A model generated the notes under the pieces. That model saw only the letters and a list, made by a program, of their open reading frames with translations, did not search any database and was not told the origin of the DNA. DNA of 64,000 nt from NCBI RefSeq assembly GCF_009930815.1, contig NZ_CP022222.1:4816501-4880500 (forward strand), written 5' to 3'. Below, piece after piece: positions 18,245-27,372 of the stretch (position 1 is its first letter; the number at the start of each line of letters is the position of its first letter). Origin of the DNA: Bradyrhizobium sp. CCBAU 051011 (lineage in GTDB: Bacteria > Pseudomonadota > Alphaproteobacteria > Rhizobiales > Xanthobacteraceae). The translations under genes and the position numbers were made by a program.

Positions 18245-19018
18245 ATGAAAACGCCGGCGCCGCCGTCCCGCCCGCTCGAAGCCTTGCGGGAGCTGACGCC
18301 GGCGCGCGTCGGCCTCGGCCGCTCCGGCGCGAGCATGCCGACCGACGCGCTGCTTGCCTTCACCCTCGACCACGCCCGCGCACGCGACGCCGTGCATGCC
18401 GCCTTCGATGCGCCACATCTGGTTGCCGGATTGGCCGGCCTCGGCCTCGAGGTCAGCGAGGTTTCCGGTCAGGCGCGCGACCGTGGCGACTACCTGCGCC
18501 GTCCCGATCTCGGACGCCTGTTGGACCCGGATTCGCGGCGCGCGCTGGAAGAGCGCAGCGGCGGCGCGGGTGAGATCGTGATCGTGATCGGCGACGGGTT
18601 GTCGCCGGCGGCCGTCAATCTCCACGCGATCGAACTGGTCCGTCATCTCGCGCCGCGCTTCACGGAGGCGGGAATCCGGTGCGGCCATGTCGTAGTCGCA
18701 TCCGGCGCACGTGTGGCGCTCGGCGACGAGATCGGCGCGGTGCTTGGGGCGCGGATGGTGGTGATGCTGATCGGCGAGCGGCCCGGCCTGTCGGCGCCCG
18801 ACAGTCTCGGCGCCTATCTGACCTTTGCGCCGCGCATCGGCCTCACCGACGAGAAGCGCAACTGCGTGTCCAACATCCACGGCGCGGGCCTGAGCTATGA
18901 TGAAGCCGCCTTCAAGATCGCGTGGCTGGTACGCGAAGCCATCGCGCGCCAAGTCACCGGCGTGGCGCTGAAGGATGAAAGCGGAACCGCGCTGATCTCC
19001 GCCAGGCCGATCGACTGA
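18245..19018 (+). CDS. eutC: Ethanolamine ammonia-lyase small subunit
   Basis: A 257-residue EutC. Family features are the N-terminal [21 protein letters not shown], which contacts the cofactor region, [31 protein letters not shown] near 115, and the C-terminal [26 protein letters not shown]. It completes the lyase with EutB and helps to bind adenosylcobalamin. It begins 6 bases after the hpnP-like stop, so translation and transcription are probably coupled to that gene rather than directly to eutB. Confidence 0.92.
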   Translation: MKTPAPPSRPLEALRELTPARVGLGRSGASMPTDALLAFTLDHARARDAVHAAFDAPHLVAGLAGLGLEVSEVSGQARDRGDYLRRPDLGRLLDPDSRRALEERSGGAGEIVIVIGDGLSPAAVNLHAIELVRHLAPRFTEAGIRCGHVVVASGARVALGDEIGAVLGARMVVMLIGERPGLSAPDSLGAYLTFAPRIGLTDEKRNCVSNIHGAGLSYDEAAFKIAWLVREAIARQVTGVALKDESGTALISARPID

Positions 19019-19108
19019 GCCCGAAAACGAATCGACATGTGGCCGCTCCGCCACGGTCAGCCAACCCGCGCCTGATATAAGCGACCAGGCAGCGGGCAGA
19101 GATTGGCT

Positions 19109-21127
19109 ATGGAGAAGGCGGGGACGACATCAGGCGCGGCTGGCAAGCGTGCGAGTGCGGACGGGTTCCGGCTCGACATCAATGCACTCCGGGCGCTTTC
19201 GGTGATCGCCGTCGTCGGCTTTCACTTCCAGATACCGGGATTCGCCGGAGGATTCGTCGGTGTCGACGTCTTCCTTGTCATCACCGGCTATCTCATGACG
19301 ACGAAGGTGCTGAACGACCTGCGGCTCGGCCGCTTTTCGCCGTGGACTTTCTGGATGATGCGGATGCGCAGGATCTATCCTGCGCTTGCGGTGCTGACCA
19401 TTGCGTCGGTCATTGTCGGCTGGTTCGTGACCTTGCCGGCCGAATATCTAAAACATTTGCTCCAGGCGCTGTCGGCGCTGACCTTCTTTTCGAACTTCGC
19501 CTTCAAGAGCGACAGCGGCTATTTCGCCATGGCGGCCCAGACCAAACCGCTGCTGCACACCTGGTCGCTGTCGCTGGAGTGGCAGTTCTATTTCTTCATG
19601 CCACTGATCGTTGGCCTGGTCTGGCGGCTTGCTTTGCGCGCTAAGTCAGGGATCAATGCGGTGGTCGTTGCGCTGCAGGTCTTCGCGGCCCTGTCGTTGG
19701 CGTGGTGTCTGTGGGCAAGCCAGCACGATGCGACGGGATCGTCCTTCTTCTCCCTGCAGGCGAGAGCCTGGGAGCCGTTGGCTGGCGGATTGATCGCGGC
19801 CGCGGAGATCCGACGCCGCTCGGAAGGCGTGAAAACGTCATGGCTGGAACAGCCAATCATCGCGCTTGCCGGCTGGGCGCTTGTCGCAGCCTGCACCATT
19901 TATCCTTTGCCGGAAGCGCGATGGCCCGGCGTGCTCACCATCCTGCCGATCCTCGGCGCTTCCATGATCGTCGCGGCGCGGCAGGGAACAGGCGAGGGTG
20001 GTCTGCTCGCACTGTCTCCGATCCAGCGCATCGGCGACTGGTCCTACTCGATCTATTTGTGGCACTGGCCGATCTGGGTGTTCGCCTTGGGCTGGCTGGC
20101 GGTGCGCGGTTATGACGTGGGCAGCGCGCAGAAGATCGTGATGGTGCTGGCCTCGCTGGCGCTCGGCGCGCTGTCTTACCGCTATGTCGAGCAACCGGTC
20201 CGAATGCAGCGCGATTTCTGGACGCCGCGCGCCCTGCTGACGGCTTCAGGCGTCTCGTTCGCGGTGTTCGCCGGCTTTGTGTCGCTGGCGTTCCTCAACC
20301 ATGGCTTTCCGGGCAGGCTGCCGGACTACCTGCTGCCGGCTGAGCTCGCGCGAAGAACCAACACGCCACGCGATGAGTGTTTCCGGAACGCAAACTCCAC
20401 CAAGAAGGCGACCGAGATCTATTGCAGTTTCGGCAGCGCGTCGGCCGCGGCCAGACCATCGGCGATCCTGTGGGGCGATTCCTTTGCCAACCAGTATCTC
20501 GACCCGATTTCATCGGCGGCGCTGGCCAACAGCATTCACGGGCTAATCGCGACACAGAGCGGGTGCAGGGCCTTCGTCGACGATGCGGCACGCCATGCAA
20601 GCGATCAGCGGCCATGCCGGCAATTCAATCGCAGCACGCTAGATTTCGTGATGGCGCAAGCGGAGCCGAGCATCGTCGTGCTTGGCAGCATCTGGGGCAC
20701 CGCCGCTGAGGTTTCTGTTCTGGTAGACAGACTGCTTTCGGCGGGTAAGACCGTCGTATTCATCATGCCGCTACTGCACATTGGCTTCGATCTGCCGCAG
20801 CGGTGGATCGAAAACCAGATCCGCGCGGGTAAGGCGATCGACGAATGGAAAGTCGAGGCCAGCCCCGGCCTGACGATGAGCACCTTTCGGGGCGAGCTCG
20901 CAGGCGTGCTCGACCGGCACCGTGATAATCCGCATCTCCTGACCGTGGACCCGTTGTCCGTCGTCTGCGAGCACGGCTATTGCTATCTGGTCCGGAACGG
21001 GCAGGCCAACTTCCGCGACACCGCGCATATTTCCAACGTCAATGCGAGCCAATATGCCGGCCTGTTCGATGCGGCGTTCAAGGCCGCACTTCGCGCCGGG
21101 ACGGAAGCGGAGAAGAAAAAGGACTGA
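19109..21127 (+). CDS. Membrane acyltransferase-3 with C-terminal SGNH domain (OafA-type)
   Basis: A 672-residue protein. Residues about 15-370 are an acyltransferase-3 domain of around ten membrane helices, opening with FRLDINALRALSVIAVVGFHF (catalytic His) and GGFVGVDVFLVITGYLM. From about 400 onward is an SGNH domain, with the nucleophile motif ILWGDSFANQY and the C-terminal acid/His pair in DTAHISNVNAS. Such fusions O-acetylate surface glycans (O-antigen, exopolysaccharide, Nod-like glycans), the SGNH part acting outside the membrane. ATG 19109 is preferred to an in-frame TTG two codons earlier. It stands alone, so the substrate cannot be deduced. Confidence 0.87.
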   Translation: MEKAGTTSGAAGKRASADGFRLDINALRALSVIAVVGFHFQIPGFAGGFVGVDVFLVITGYLMTTKVLNDLRLGRFSPWTFWMMRMRRIYPALAVLTIASVIVGWFVTLPAEYLKHLLQALSALTFFSNFAFKSDSGYFAMAAQTKPLLHTWSLSLEWQFYFFMPLIVGLVWRLALRAKSGINAVVVALQVFAALSLAWCLWASQHDATGSSFFSLQARAWEPLAGGLIAAAEIRRRSEGVKTSWLEQPIIALAGWALVAACTIYPLPEARWPGVLTILPILGASMIVAARQGTGEGGLLALSPIQRIGDWSYSIYLWHWPIWVFALGWLAVRGYDVGSAQKIVMVLASLALGALSYRYVEQPVRMQRDFWTPRALLTASGVSFAVFAGFVSLAFLNHGFPGRLPDYLLPAELARRTNTPRDECFRNANSTKKATEIYCSFGSASAAARPSAILWGDSFANQYLDPISSAALANSIHGLIATQSGCRAFVDDAARHASDQRPCRQFNRSTLDFVMAQAEPSIVVLGSIWGTAAEVSVLVDRLLSAGKTVVFIMPLLHIGFDLPQRWIENQIRAGKAIDEWKVEASPGLTMSTFRGELAGVLDRHRDNPHLLTVDPLSVVCEHGYCYLVRNGQANFRDTAHISNVNASQYAGLFDAAFKAALRAGTEAEKKKD

Positions 21128-21465
21128 GCGGCGCCTCGCTCGCCTCGCGCGTGCGGTTTCCCGAAAAATTGACCGGAGGTCGTGGCACCGCGCCGGCACG
21201 CCGGGCTTGTCGTTATCCGCCGGGACCGTGGCGGCAGGTGTGGCAAATCAGAGACTTAACGCTGATTTTCGTCATCTTCATGCCGATTTGCCCTCTCCCG
21301 CATGCTTGCCGGATGGGGCTTCGCCCTGTAAAACGGCGCCGGTTAATTTACCGCGTGATTTCAATGGTTAGCGCCGATCGGATGATGGTTGTCAAAGCCG
21401 CCTTCGCGCCACCAACTGCATAAGCCAAGCTGCACGAACAGGCCGACGTGAGAACTGGACAGGGT
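21128..21465. other. Intergenic stretch with no gene seen
   Basis: 338 bases between the acyltransferase and the MMPL transporter. No open frame with a credible product or hairpin terminator was found; it presumably carries the transporter promoter. Confidence 0.45.
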
Positions 21466-23856
21466 ATGCTCGACAAGAACTCCGAAAGTCACGTCCACGT
21501 CGAAGCCATCGAGGAGCCGCCGCCGGGCAAGAGCATCGCCTTCGGGCTCGAGCGCATGGGCCTGATCGCGGTCAAGGCGCCGATCCTGTCCCTGATCATT
21601 CTCGCCGCGCTGATCGTGGCCGCGCTGTTCGGCATCGAGCGGATCAAGATCGACGACTCGCTGAGCCAGTTGTTCCGCTCCGACTCCAAGGACTACAAGC
21701 AATACGAGGCCGTGACCAAGCGCTTCCCGGCGACCGAATTCGACGTGCTCGTCGTGGTCGAGGGCAAAACGCTGCTGGCTCGCGAGAACCTCGAAAAGAT
21801 CCGCGACATGGTCACCGACCTGCAACTGGTCGAGGGCGTGCGCGGTCTGGTCTCGCTGTTTTCGGCGCGCCAGGCGCCGGAGCCCGGCAAGCTGCCCGCC
21901 GCGCTGTTCCCGCCTGAACTGCCGCAAGGCGCCGCCTACGAGAAGTTCGCCGAGACCGTCAAATCGAACGAGATCATTCGCGGCAAGCTGTTGTCGGAAG
22001 ACGGCACGCTGGCGCTGATCGTCCTGTCGCTGGAGCCGAAGGTCGTTTCCTCAAACGAGCTCGGCAAGGTGGTCGGGGAAATGCGGAAGATCATGGCCGA
22101 GGATCTCGCCGGCAGCGGTCTCAACGCGCAGCTTTCCGGCGTGCCCGTCATGCAGCTCGAGATCCGCAACGCGGTCAAGCGCGACGGGCTGACCTACAAC
22201 ATCCTCGGCATTCTGGCCGGCTGTATCATCGCGATCATTTTCTTCCGCAAGATATCGTTCATGGTGGTCGCGGCTTTCCCGCCGATCATCGCGATCCTGC
22301 TCGCGCTCGGCGGCCTCGGCTGGGCCGGTTTCAATCTCAACATGTTCCTGAACGTGATGACGCCGCTCATCATGGTGATCAGCTTCTCGGACTCGATGCA
22401 GTTGACGTTCGCGGCGCGCGATCGCCTGATCGCGGGCCAGGACAAGCTGACCGCCTTCACCAATGCCGTGCTGGTGGTGGGCCCGGCCTGCGTGCTCACC
22501 CATGCAACCGCCGGCATTTCGTTCATTGCCCTGCAATTCTCCGATTCCGAACTGATCCGCAAATTCGGCGAGGCCGGCCTTGCCGCCACCATCATCGCGC
22601 TGGTCGCCGTGCTCTCGCTGGTTCCGGTATTCGGCGTGCTGTTCGTCCGCAACGAGAAGATCTTTGCGGTCAAGTTCCAGAGCGCGGATGCCGGCGTGCA
22701 GATGCTGCGCAATTTCTGCTACTGGATCGCGGTGCGCATGGTCGGCCGCCCCGGCATGTTCAGCCTGATCGCGCTGCTCTTTGTCGGTGCACTCGGCTAT
22801 ATCTACGCCACGCTGGAGCCGCGCTATCGGCTCGCGGACCAGGTGCCGGACAAGCGGCAGGCAGTGGCGGCGTCGAGCCGCCTCGACGCCAAGCTCACCG
22901 GCGCCAATCCGATCGACGTGCTGATCGAATTCCCCAAGGGAGCCTCGCTCTATGCGCCGGATACGCTGAAGACGATCGCCGAAGTTCACGCCATGGTCGA
23001 GAAATCGGCCGGCGTCGGCAACGTCTGGTCGCTCGAAACCCTGCGCCGCTGGCTCGCCGAGAAAGCCGGCAGCGGCGACGTCGAAACGCTGAAGCAATAT
23101 GTCAGCGTCATCCCCGAGCATCTGGTCCGCCGTTTCATCTCGGCCGATCAAGATGCGGTGGTGGTGTCGGGCCGCGTGCCCGATCTCGATTCCAGCGAAA
23201 TCCTTCCCGTGGTCGACAAGCTCGACAAGGCGCTCGACAAGGTGCGCGCCGAGCATCCCGGTTTTGAGATCGCGGTCACAGGTCTGTCGGCGATCGCCGC
23301 CCGCAACAGCGCCAACATGATTTCGAAGCTCAATCACGGCCTGACGATCGAGTTCCTGCTGGTCGCGGTCTTCATCGGCCTCGCATTCCGCTCGGTCGTG
23401 GTGATGTTCTCCTGCATTCTGCCCGGCATTTTCCCGGTCGTGGCATCGGGCACGGTGCTGTGGATACTGGGCGAGGGCCTGCAATTCGCCAGCGTGGTCG
23501 CGCTGACGGTGTCGTTTGGCCTCGGGCTTTCCGCCACCATCCACTTCCTCAACCGCTTGCGGCTGGAGAGCAAGCCGGGCGTCGGCTCGGCGCTGGCGGT
23601 GGAGCGCGCCACTGTGCTGGTCGGCCCGGCGCTGATCCTGACCACGGTGGTGCTGGCCTGCGGTCTCGTCGTCACCGTGTTCTCCGACCTGCCGTCGCTG
23701 CGGCTGTTCGGCTGGCTCAGCGCCTTCTCGATGATCGCAGCGCTGGTGGCCGACCTATTCATCCTGCGGCCGACCTCGATGTTCCTGATCAATCTGTCGG
23801 AGAAGATTCGCGGGATCGACCACACCAAGCCGGCGGAGAACAAGTCTGCCGGATAG
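21466..23856 (+). CDS. MMPL/RND-family transporter
   Basis: A 796-residue inner-membrane protein with the RND duplication: TM1 (about 33-52, PILSLIILAALIVAALFGI), a periplasmic loop (about 53-240), TM2-6, then a second half with TM7 (about 433-455), a loop (about 456-625) and TM8-12. The first-half motif MTPLIMVISFSDSMQL corresponds to the sterol-sensing-like TM4 region. The family exports lipids and other hydrophobics. It is related in architecture to HpnN encoded at 34951. A link to hopanoid or envelope lipid transport is possible but unproven. ATG 21466 was chosen over GTG 21448. The unknown gene downstream is 138 bases away on the same strand. Confidence 0.82.
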   Translation: MLDKNSESHVHVEAIEEPPPGKSIAFGLERMGLIAVKAPILSLIILAALIVAALFGIERIKIDDSLSQLFRSDSKDYKQYEAVTKRFPATEFDVLVVVEGKTLLARENLEKIRDMVTDLQLVEGVRGLVSLFSARQAPEPGKLPAALFPPELPQGAAYEKFAETVKSNEIIRGKLLSEDGTLALIVLSLEPKVVSSNELGKVVGEMRKIMAEDLAGSGLNAQLSGVPVMQLEIRNAVKRDGLTYNILGILAGCIIAIIFFRKISFMVVAAFPPIIAILLALGGLGWAGFNLNMFLNVMTPLIMVISFSDSMQLTFAARDRLIAGQDKLTAFTNAVLVVGPACVLTHATAGISFIALQFSDSELIRKFGEAGLAATIIALVAVLSLVPVFGVLFVRNEKIFAVKFQSADAGVQMLRNFCYWIAVRMVGRPGMFSLIALLFVGALGYIYATLEPRYRLADQVPDKRQAVAASSRLDAKLTGANPIDVLIEFPKGASLYAPDTLKTIAEVHAMVEKSAGVGNVWSLETLRRWLAEKAGSGDVETLKQYVSVIPEHLVRRFISADQDAVVVSGRVPDLDSSEILPVVDKLDKALDKVRAEHPGFEIAVTGLSAIAARNSANMISKLNHGLTIEFLLVAVFIGLAFRSVVVMFSCILPGIFPVVASGTVLWILGEGLQFASVVALTVSFGLGLSATIHFLNRLRLESKPGVGSALAVERATVLVGPALILTTVVLACGLVVTVFSDLPSLRLFGWLSAFSMIAALVADLFILRPTSMFLINLSEKIRGIDHTKPAENKSAG

Positions 23857-23867
23857 CAGGCAATACA

Positions 23868-23923
23868 TAGCGTTTTCGAGCGAAGCGGATCCCGGTTCGC
23901 GTAAAGAAAACGCGTCAAACAAA
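23868..23923. repeat. Dispersed intergenic repeat (AGCGTTTTCGAGCGAAG... type)
   Basis: AGCGTTTTCGAGCGAAGCGG followed by CCGGTTCGCGTAAAGAAAACGC and GTCAAACAAA. GCGTTTTC and GAAAACGC pair as inverted arms. I recognise this as a frequent intergenic repeat of Bradyrhizobium-like genomes. Confidence 0.65.
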
Positions 23924-23994
23924 AAAGCGAGAGCCGGATAAGGCTCGAGCATAACAACGCTGCCGATCAACGGCAGCCGCAGAAGGGCTGAGGA

Positions 23995-25053
23995 ATGACG
24001 TCTGCAGGATTAGCCGTCCGACCTGCGGCCGACGCTGCCGCCTACCGCGCGGTCGAACACATCTACCATTCCTATCTCACCGGGCTGATCCTGATGCTGG
24101 CCTCGCGGGCCGGCGCGCCGCGCGCCGCCGAGGTGGTGTTCCGCACCTTCCGGCGGCAGCAACTGGCGCGCTTCCTGCCCGGATTGAAGAAGCTCGGTCT
24201 CGACAAGCTCCCGCATGCGGTCGCCTGCGCGCAATATCACTATCTCTCGAACCAGGTCGGCGGCGTGAAGGTCGAGTATGTCCATGAGAGCGACAGCAAG
24301 GCCTGGGTGCGCTATCCGCCGCCGCGCTGGATCTGGTCGGGTACCGCGATCTGCGGCATTCCTTCCGAAGTGTCGCGGGCGATGCTGCGCGGGTGGCACG
24401 CCAACAACGGCGTCGTGCTCGGCAATCCCAGGCTCGGCTTTGTCTGCACGGGCCAGACCGTCGACGGCCAGCCAGGGCTGGAAGGTTACTACAAGGAGTG
24501 GGATCGCGAGCTCGCGCCGGAAGAGCGGCTGCAGTTTTCCCCCGGCGAGCGTTGCCCGCCGTTTCGCGCCGATCGTGCGCCGCGGCTGCCGGAGAACACA
24601 TGGCCGGAGGAGCGGCTGCAGAAGGTGCTGCGCAATTATGCGATGGAGTACGTCACCTCGATCGTGCCTGAGACGATCAGGGTGCTCGGCCCAGAAGAGG
24701 GCGGCCATCTCGCCGGCGCCGCGGCGCGGCTCGTCGGGATGCACACCTTCGACGACGTCGCTGCGTTATTGGGCGGCGTGGAAGCGGGAGCGGCGGGTTT
24801 CGCCAAAGCCTTCGCCCGGCTCGCGAGGGGGCAGGACGATGACGCGGAACTGCAGGTGGAAGGCTCGACTGCGACCGTGCGCCAGACGTCATGGCGTCTG
24901 ATGGCGGAACGTGAAGCGCTGTCGCCTGCCGTGTTCGACGCCTGGAACGAATTGTGGGTGGGAGCGGCGCTTGCGCATGATCGCTTCATGCGTGTCGAAG
25001 TAACGCAACGCCGCGACCGCGGTGACCCCTGCTGGCAGTGGAAGTTCGGCTAA
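23995..25053 (+). CDS. Conserved hypothetical protein (unrecognised)
   Basis: A 352-residue soluble protein without a signal peptide that I cannot place in a family. The first half is rich in aromatic and basic residues and has conserved-looking stretches (ACAQYHYLSNQVGG, WVRYPPPRWIWSGTAICGIP, GLEGYYKEWDRELAPEERLQF). The C-terminal third is alanine-rich and probably helical, ending QRRDRGDPCWQWKFG. Codon use and strong third-position GC match its neighbours, so it is a real gene. AGGA directly abuts the ATG. It follows the MMPL transporter on the same strand and may share its transcript. Confidence 0.7.
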   Translation: MTSAGLAVRPAADAAAYRAVEHIYHSYLTGLILMLASRAGAPRAAEVVFRTFRRQQLARFLPGLKKLGLDKLPHAVACAQYHYLSNQVGGVKVEYVHESDSKAWVRYPPPRWIWSGTAICGIPSEVSRAMLRGWHANNGVVLGNPRLGFVCTGQTVDGQPGLEGYYKEWDRELAPEERLQFSPGERCPPFRADRAPRLPENTWPEERLQKVLRNYAMEYVTSIVPETIRVLGPEEGGHLAGAAARLVGMHTFDDVAALLGGVEAGAAGFAKAFARLARGQDDDAELQVEGSTATVRQTSWRLMAEREALSPAVFDAWNELWVGAALAHDRFMRVEVTQRRDRGDPCWQWKFG

Positions 25054-25118
25054 CGAGCTACACAAATGAAAAATGGCGGCGCTGGACGCCGCCATTCGCG
25101 CTGCCTCGAAAGGCTGTA

Positions 25119-25622
25119 TCAGGTTCTCGTCATCGTGATCTTGACGCCGCGGATCTCACCCTTGGAGTCGATCTGCACGGACTGCTTGTTGCCGGTGGTG
25201 CGCAAATTCAGGTTGGCCGCAAATCCGGAGGCCTCGACGAACACCTCGATCTGGCCGCCACCTGCGGTGCCCTGCAGATTGCCGAAGATATTGCGGCTCT
25301 TTTCGCTCCAGTTGCCGGAGATGCGGTCACCCTGACTGGTGACGTCGCTCGACAGGTCGAATTTGTAGCTGTCGCTGGCGCAGTGCAGATTTTGCTTCAG
25401 GCCAAGCCCGTTGGCGTTGACTTTGTAATCGGCCTTGCAGCGGATGTTCTCGGTGGTGCCGTTGGAAAGCGCGACCGTGCCGGTGCCGCTCCAGTTTCCA
25501 TCAAAGCCGGCAAACGGGCCGCCCGCCTGGGCATGGCTTGCGGTGACCGACAACATGAGCGCGGCGCCGACGCCGGCCGCTGCGAGAGCCTGACCGAGCA
25601 ACCTGGAACCAAATAGTTTCAT
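25119..25622 (-). CDS. Small exported protein of unknown function
   Basis: A 167-residue protein starting MKLFGSRLLGQALAAAGVGAALMLS, a clear Sec signal peptide with probable cleavage after SHAQA. The mature part is about 135 residues, glycine- and asparagine-rich, likely beta-stranded (FDGNWSGTGTVALSNGTTENI, GDRISGNWSEK, IEVFVEASGFAANLNLRTTG), with two cysteines. It resembles lipocalin-like exported proteins of Rhizobiales annotated only as hypothetical. An in-frame ATG five codons upstream (25637) was rejected because the signal peptide begins at the inner Met. It is convergent with the gene ending at 25053. Confidence 0.72.
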   Translation of the reverse strand: MKLFGSRLLGQALAAAGVGAALMLSVTASHAQAGGPFAGFDGNWSGTGTVALSNGTTENIRCKADYKVNANGLGLKQNLHCASDSYKFDLSSDVTSQGDRISGNWSEKSRNIFGNLQGTAGGGQIEVFVEASGFAANLNLRTTGNKQSVQIDSKGEIRGVKITMTRT

Positions 25623-26060
25623 CGTGAGTTTTCCCATCAAATAGACGTTCTTTTGCAAAGATACGTCTCGCCGCATCGAAGATTTAGTGTTCCCGCAGTA
25701 TCTTAGGTTCAAATGACGGCGGTGCCGTTTCCACCGGTTGCGGCAGGAAAATGGGCACAGGCAGCCGAATGGAATCGATCGTTCGCATCGGCACCGTCGC
25801 TGCAGCATCTAGCTTTGCGCCGCGTCGTCTGCAATATCCAATTGCTGGGCGGCTGTTGCAAAAATACACGTTAAATATCAGTTGGTTATTTAACGTGCTG
25901 AAGTCGTCGTCGATGTCGCCGCAAATTTGGCCGCATTTGCCCTGCTTGTCGTCGGCACGCTGCTGCGCTACGCGGCACCTGCCATCCCACAAAATCCCCC
26001 CGGCGATGCCGAAACGCAAATCGGGAACAGGATTTCATGCTGCCGAAATGAAGGAATACG
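25623..26060. other. Divergent intergenic region
   Basis: 438 bases between two divergently transcribed exported-protein genes. It includes an AT-rich portion (about 25855-25900) suited to promoters. Open frames crossing it on both strands lack start signals and familiar products. Confidence 0.45.
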
Positions 26061-26300
26061 ATGCGTAAATCTCTCCTGGCCCTCACCTTGTTATCGATCT
26101 CGGTTTCGTCGAACGCCGCCTTCGCCCAGCAACAGCGCAGCGGAACGGCGGAGGAGCAGAAGGCCTGTACGCGCGATGTGCAGAAGTTCTGCCGTCCGGT
26201 CATCGATCAGGGCGATCTGACGATCCTGGCGTGCCTCAAGGAGAATCGGCCCAAGATCAGCCCGGCCTGCAACCAGGTTCTCAAGAACAACGGCCAATAA
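26061..26300 (+). CDS. Small exported cysteine-rich-repeat protein
   Basis: A 79-residue protein: signal peptide MRKSLLALTLLSISVSSNAAFAQ, then one cysteine-rich repeat of the GLG1/Cys-rich-FGFR type. It has the pattern ACTRDVQKFC...ILACLKEN....ACNQVL, four cysteines likely forming two disulfides. Proteins of this kind are common and uncharacterised in Bradyrhizobiaceae. AAGGAA at 26051 gives a good ribosome binding site. It precedes the hopanoid operon by 193 bases, but nothing ties it to hopanoids. Confidence 0.8.
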   Translation: MRKSLLALTLLSISVSSNAAFAQQQRSGTAEEQKACTRDVQKFCRPVIDQGDLTILACLKENRPKISPACNQVLKNNGQ

Positions 26301-26379
26301 GACGCTCCAGCGTCCGTTAACCCTCGCGGCAGAGCCATTTTCCGGCTCTATGACGCGCGTCACGGGCGGGGCTAATCAG

Positions 26380-26462
26380 CCCATATAGCATTGGTTTTGG
26401 CTGCGGATTCCCCTATATGGGGCCCGCAATCACCTTGCATGCGCCGAAGCATCGGCGCATGC
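26380..26462. promoter_or_regulatory. Inverted repeats in the leader of the hopanoid operon
   Basis: CCCATATAG (26380-26388) is inverted as CTATATGGG (26413-26421). Then GCATGCGCCGA (26437-26447) pairs perfectly with TCGGCGCATGC (26452-26462) around a four-base loop, ending 31 bases before the hpnC ATG. The second would form a strong hairpin in the leader mRNA. The regulatory role is inferred from position. Confidence 0.45.
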
Positions 26463-26493
26463 GGCCAATCCCGATTGATGTAGCCAGTTCCTG

Positions 26494-27372
26494 ATGACCA
26501 CCGCGAGCGACCTGCGATCCGGAAAGACCGACCGCGACGAGAATTTTCCGGTCGCGTCATGGATCATTCATCCGCGTCACCGGGCGCTGATTCTTGCATT
26601 CTATAATTTCGTCCGGACGGCCGACGACATCGCCGATCATGCCGAGCTCAGCGCAGACGAGAAGCTGCGCTATCTCGATCTGTTCGAGGCCGAGCTACTG
26701 GGCAAGGGCGATACGCAGAAGGAAGCGGTCATCCTGCGCCAGGCTCTTGCCGAGCGTTCAATGGCGCCGCGGCACGCGCTCGACGTGCTGGTGGCGTTCC
26801 GGATGGACGTCACCAAGCTGCGCTACGAGAACTGGGACGACGTCATTCACTATTGCCGCTATTCAGCCATGCCGGTCGGCCGCTTCATGCTCGATGTCCA
26901 TGGCGAGAGCACCTCGACCTGGGCCGCATCCGACGCGCTATGCGCGGGCTTGCAGATCAACAACCATTTGCAGGACTGCGGCAAGGACTACAGGAATCTC
27001 AACCGCGTCTACCTGCCGCGCGACGCACTGGCCGCCAGCGGCGCCACCGTCGAGATGCTGGGCGAGGCGAAGTCGCAGCCGGCGCTATTGCAATGCCTTC
27101 ATGCGCTCGCGGTGCGCACCGAAACCCTGCTGAATGAAAGCAAATCGTTGAGCGCCGAAGTAAAGGATTTCCGGCTCGGGCTGGATATTTCCGTAATCCA
27201 GGCATTTGCCGACCAGATCGTCGGCATGCTGAAGGTGCGCGATCCGCTCAGCGAGCGCGTGCATTTGAGCAAGCTGGAGTTGCTCGGCCATACCTTCGGC
27301 GGCATCGCGGGCGAGATTGCCCGCCGCGCGGTGGGACGCCGCCCGCTCTCGAAACCGGCGGCCGGCGCATGA
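26494..27372 (+). CDS. hpnC: Hydroxysqualene synthase HpnC
   Basis: A 292-residue member of the squalene/phytoene synthase fold. Both aspartate-rich motifs are visible: ADDIADHAE near residue 46 and NNHLQDCGKDYRN near 163. In the HpnCDE route HpnD makes presqualene diphosphate, HpnC converts it to hydroxysqualene and HpnE reduces that to squalene. Length is normal. It is the first gene of the hpnC-D-E-shc-G transcript; its stop overlaps the hpnD start (ATGA). No strong Shine-Dalgarno is seen, but a stable hairpin lies just upstream. Confidence 0.92.
   Translation: MTTASDLRSGKTDRDENFPVASWIIHPRHRALILAFYNFVRTADDIADHAELSADEKLRYLDLFEAELLGKGDTQKEAVILRQALAERSMAPRHALDVLVAFRMDVTKLRYENWDDVIHYCRYSAMPVGRFMLDVHGESTSTWAASDALCAGLQINNHLQDCGKDYRNLNRVYLPRDALAASGATVEMLGEAKSQPALLQCLHALAVRTETLLNESKSLSAEVKDFRLGLDISVIQAFADQIVGMLKVRDPLSERVHLSKLELLGHTFGGIAGEIARRAVGRRPLSKPAAGA

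Noticed and set aside
25684..26019. Open frames on both strands in the gap between two exported-protein genes
   Set aside because: No ribosome binding site, no recognisable domain, and they overlap one another. Treated as promoter DNA.
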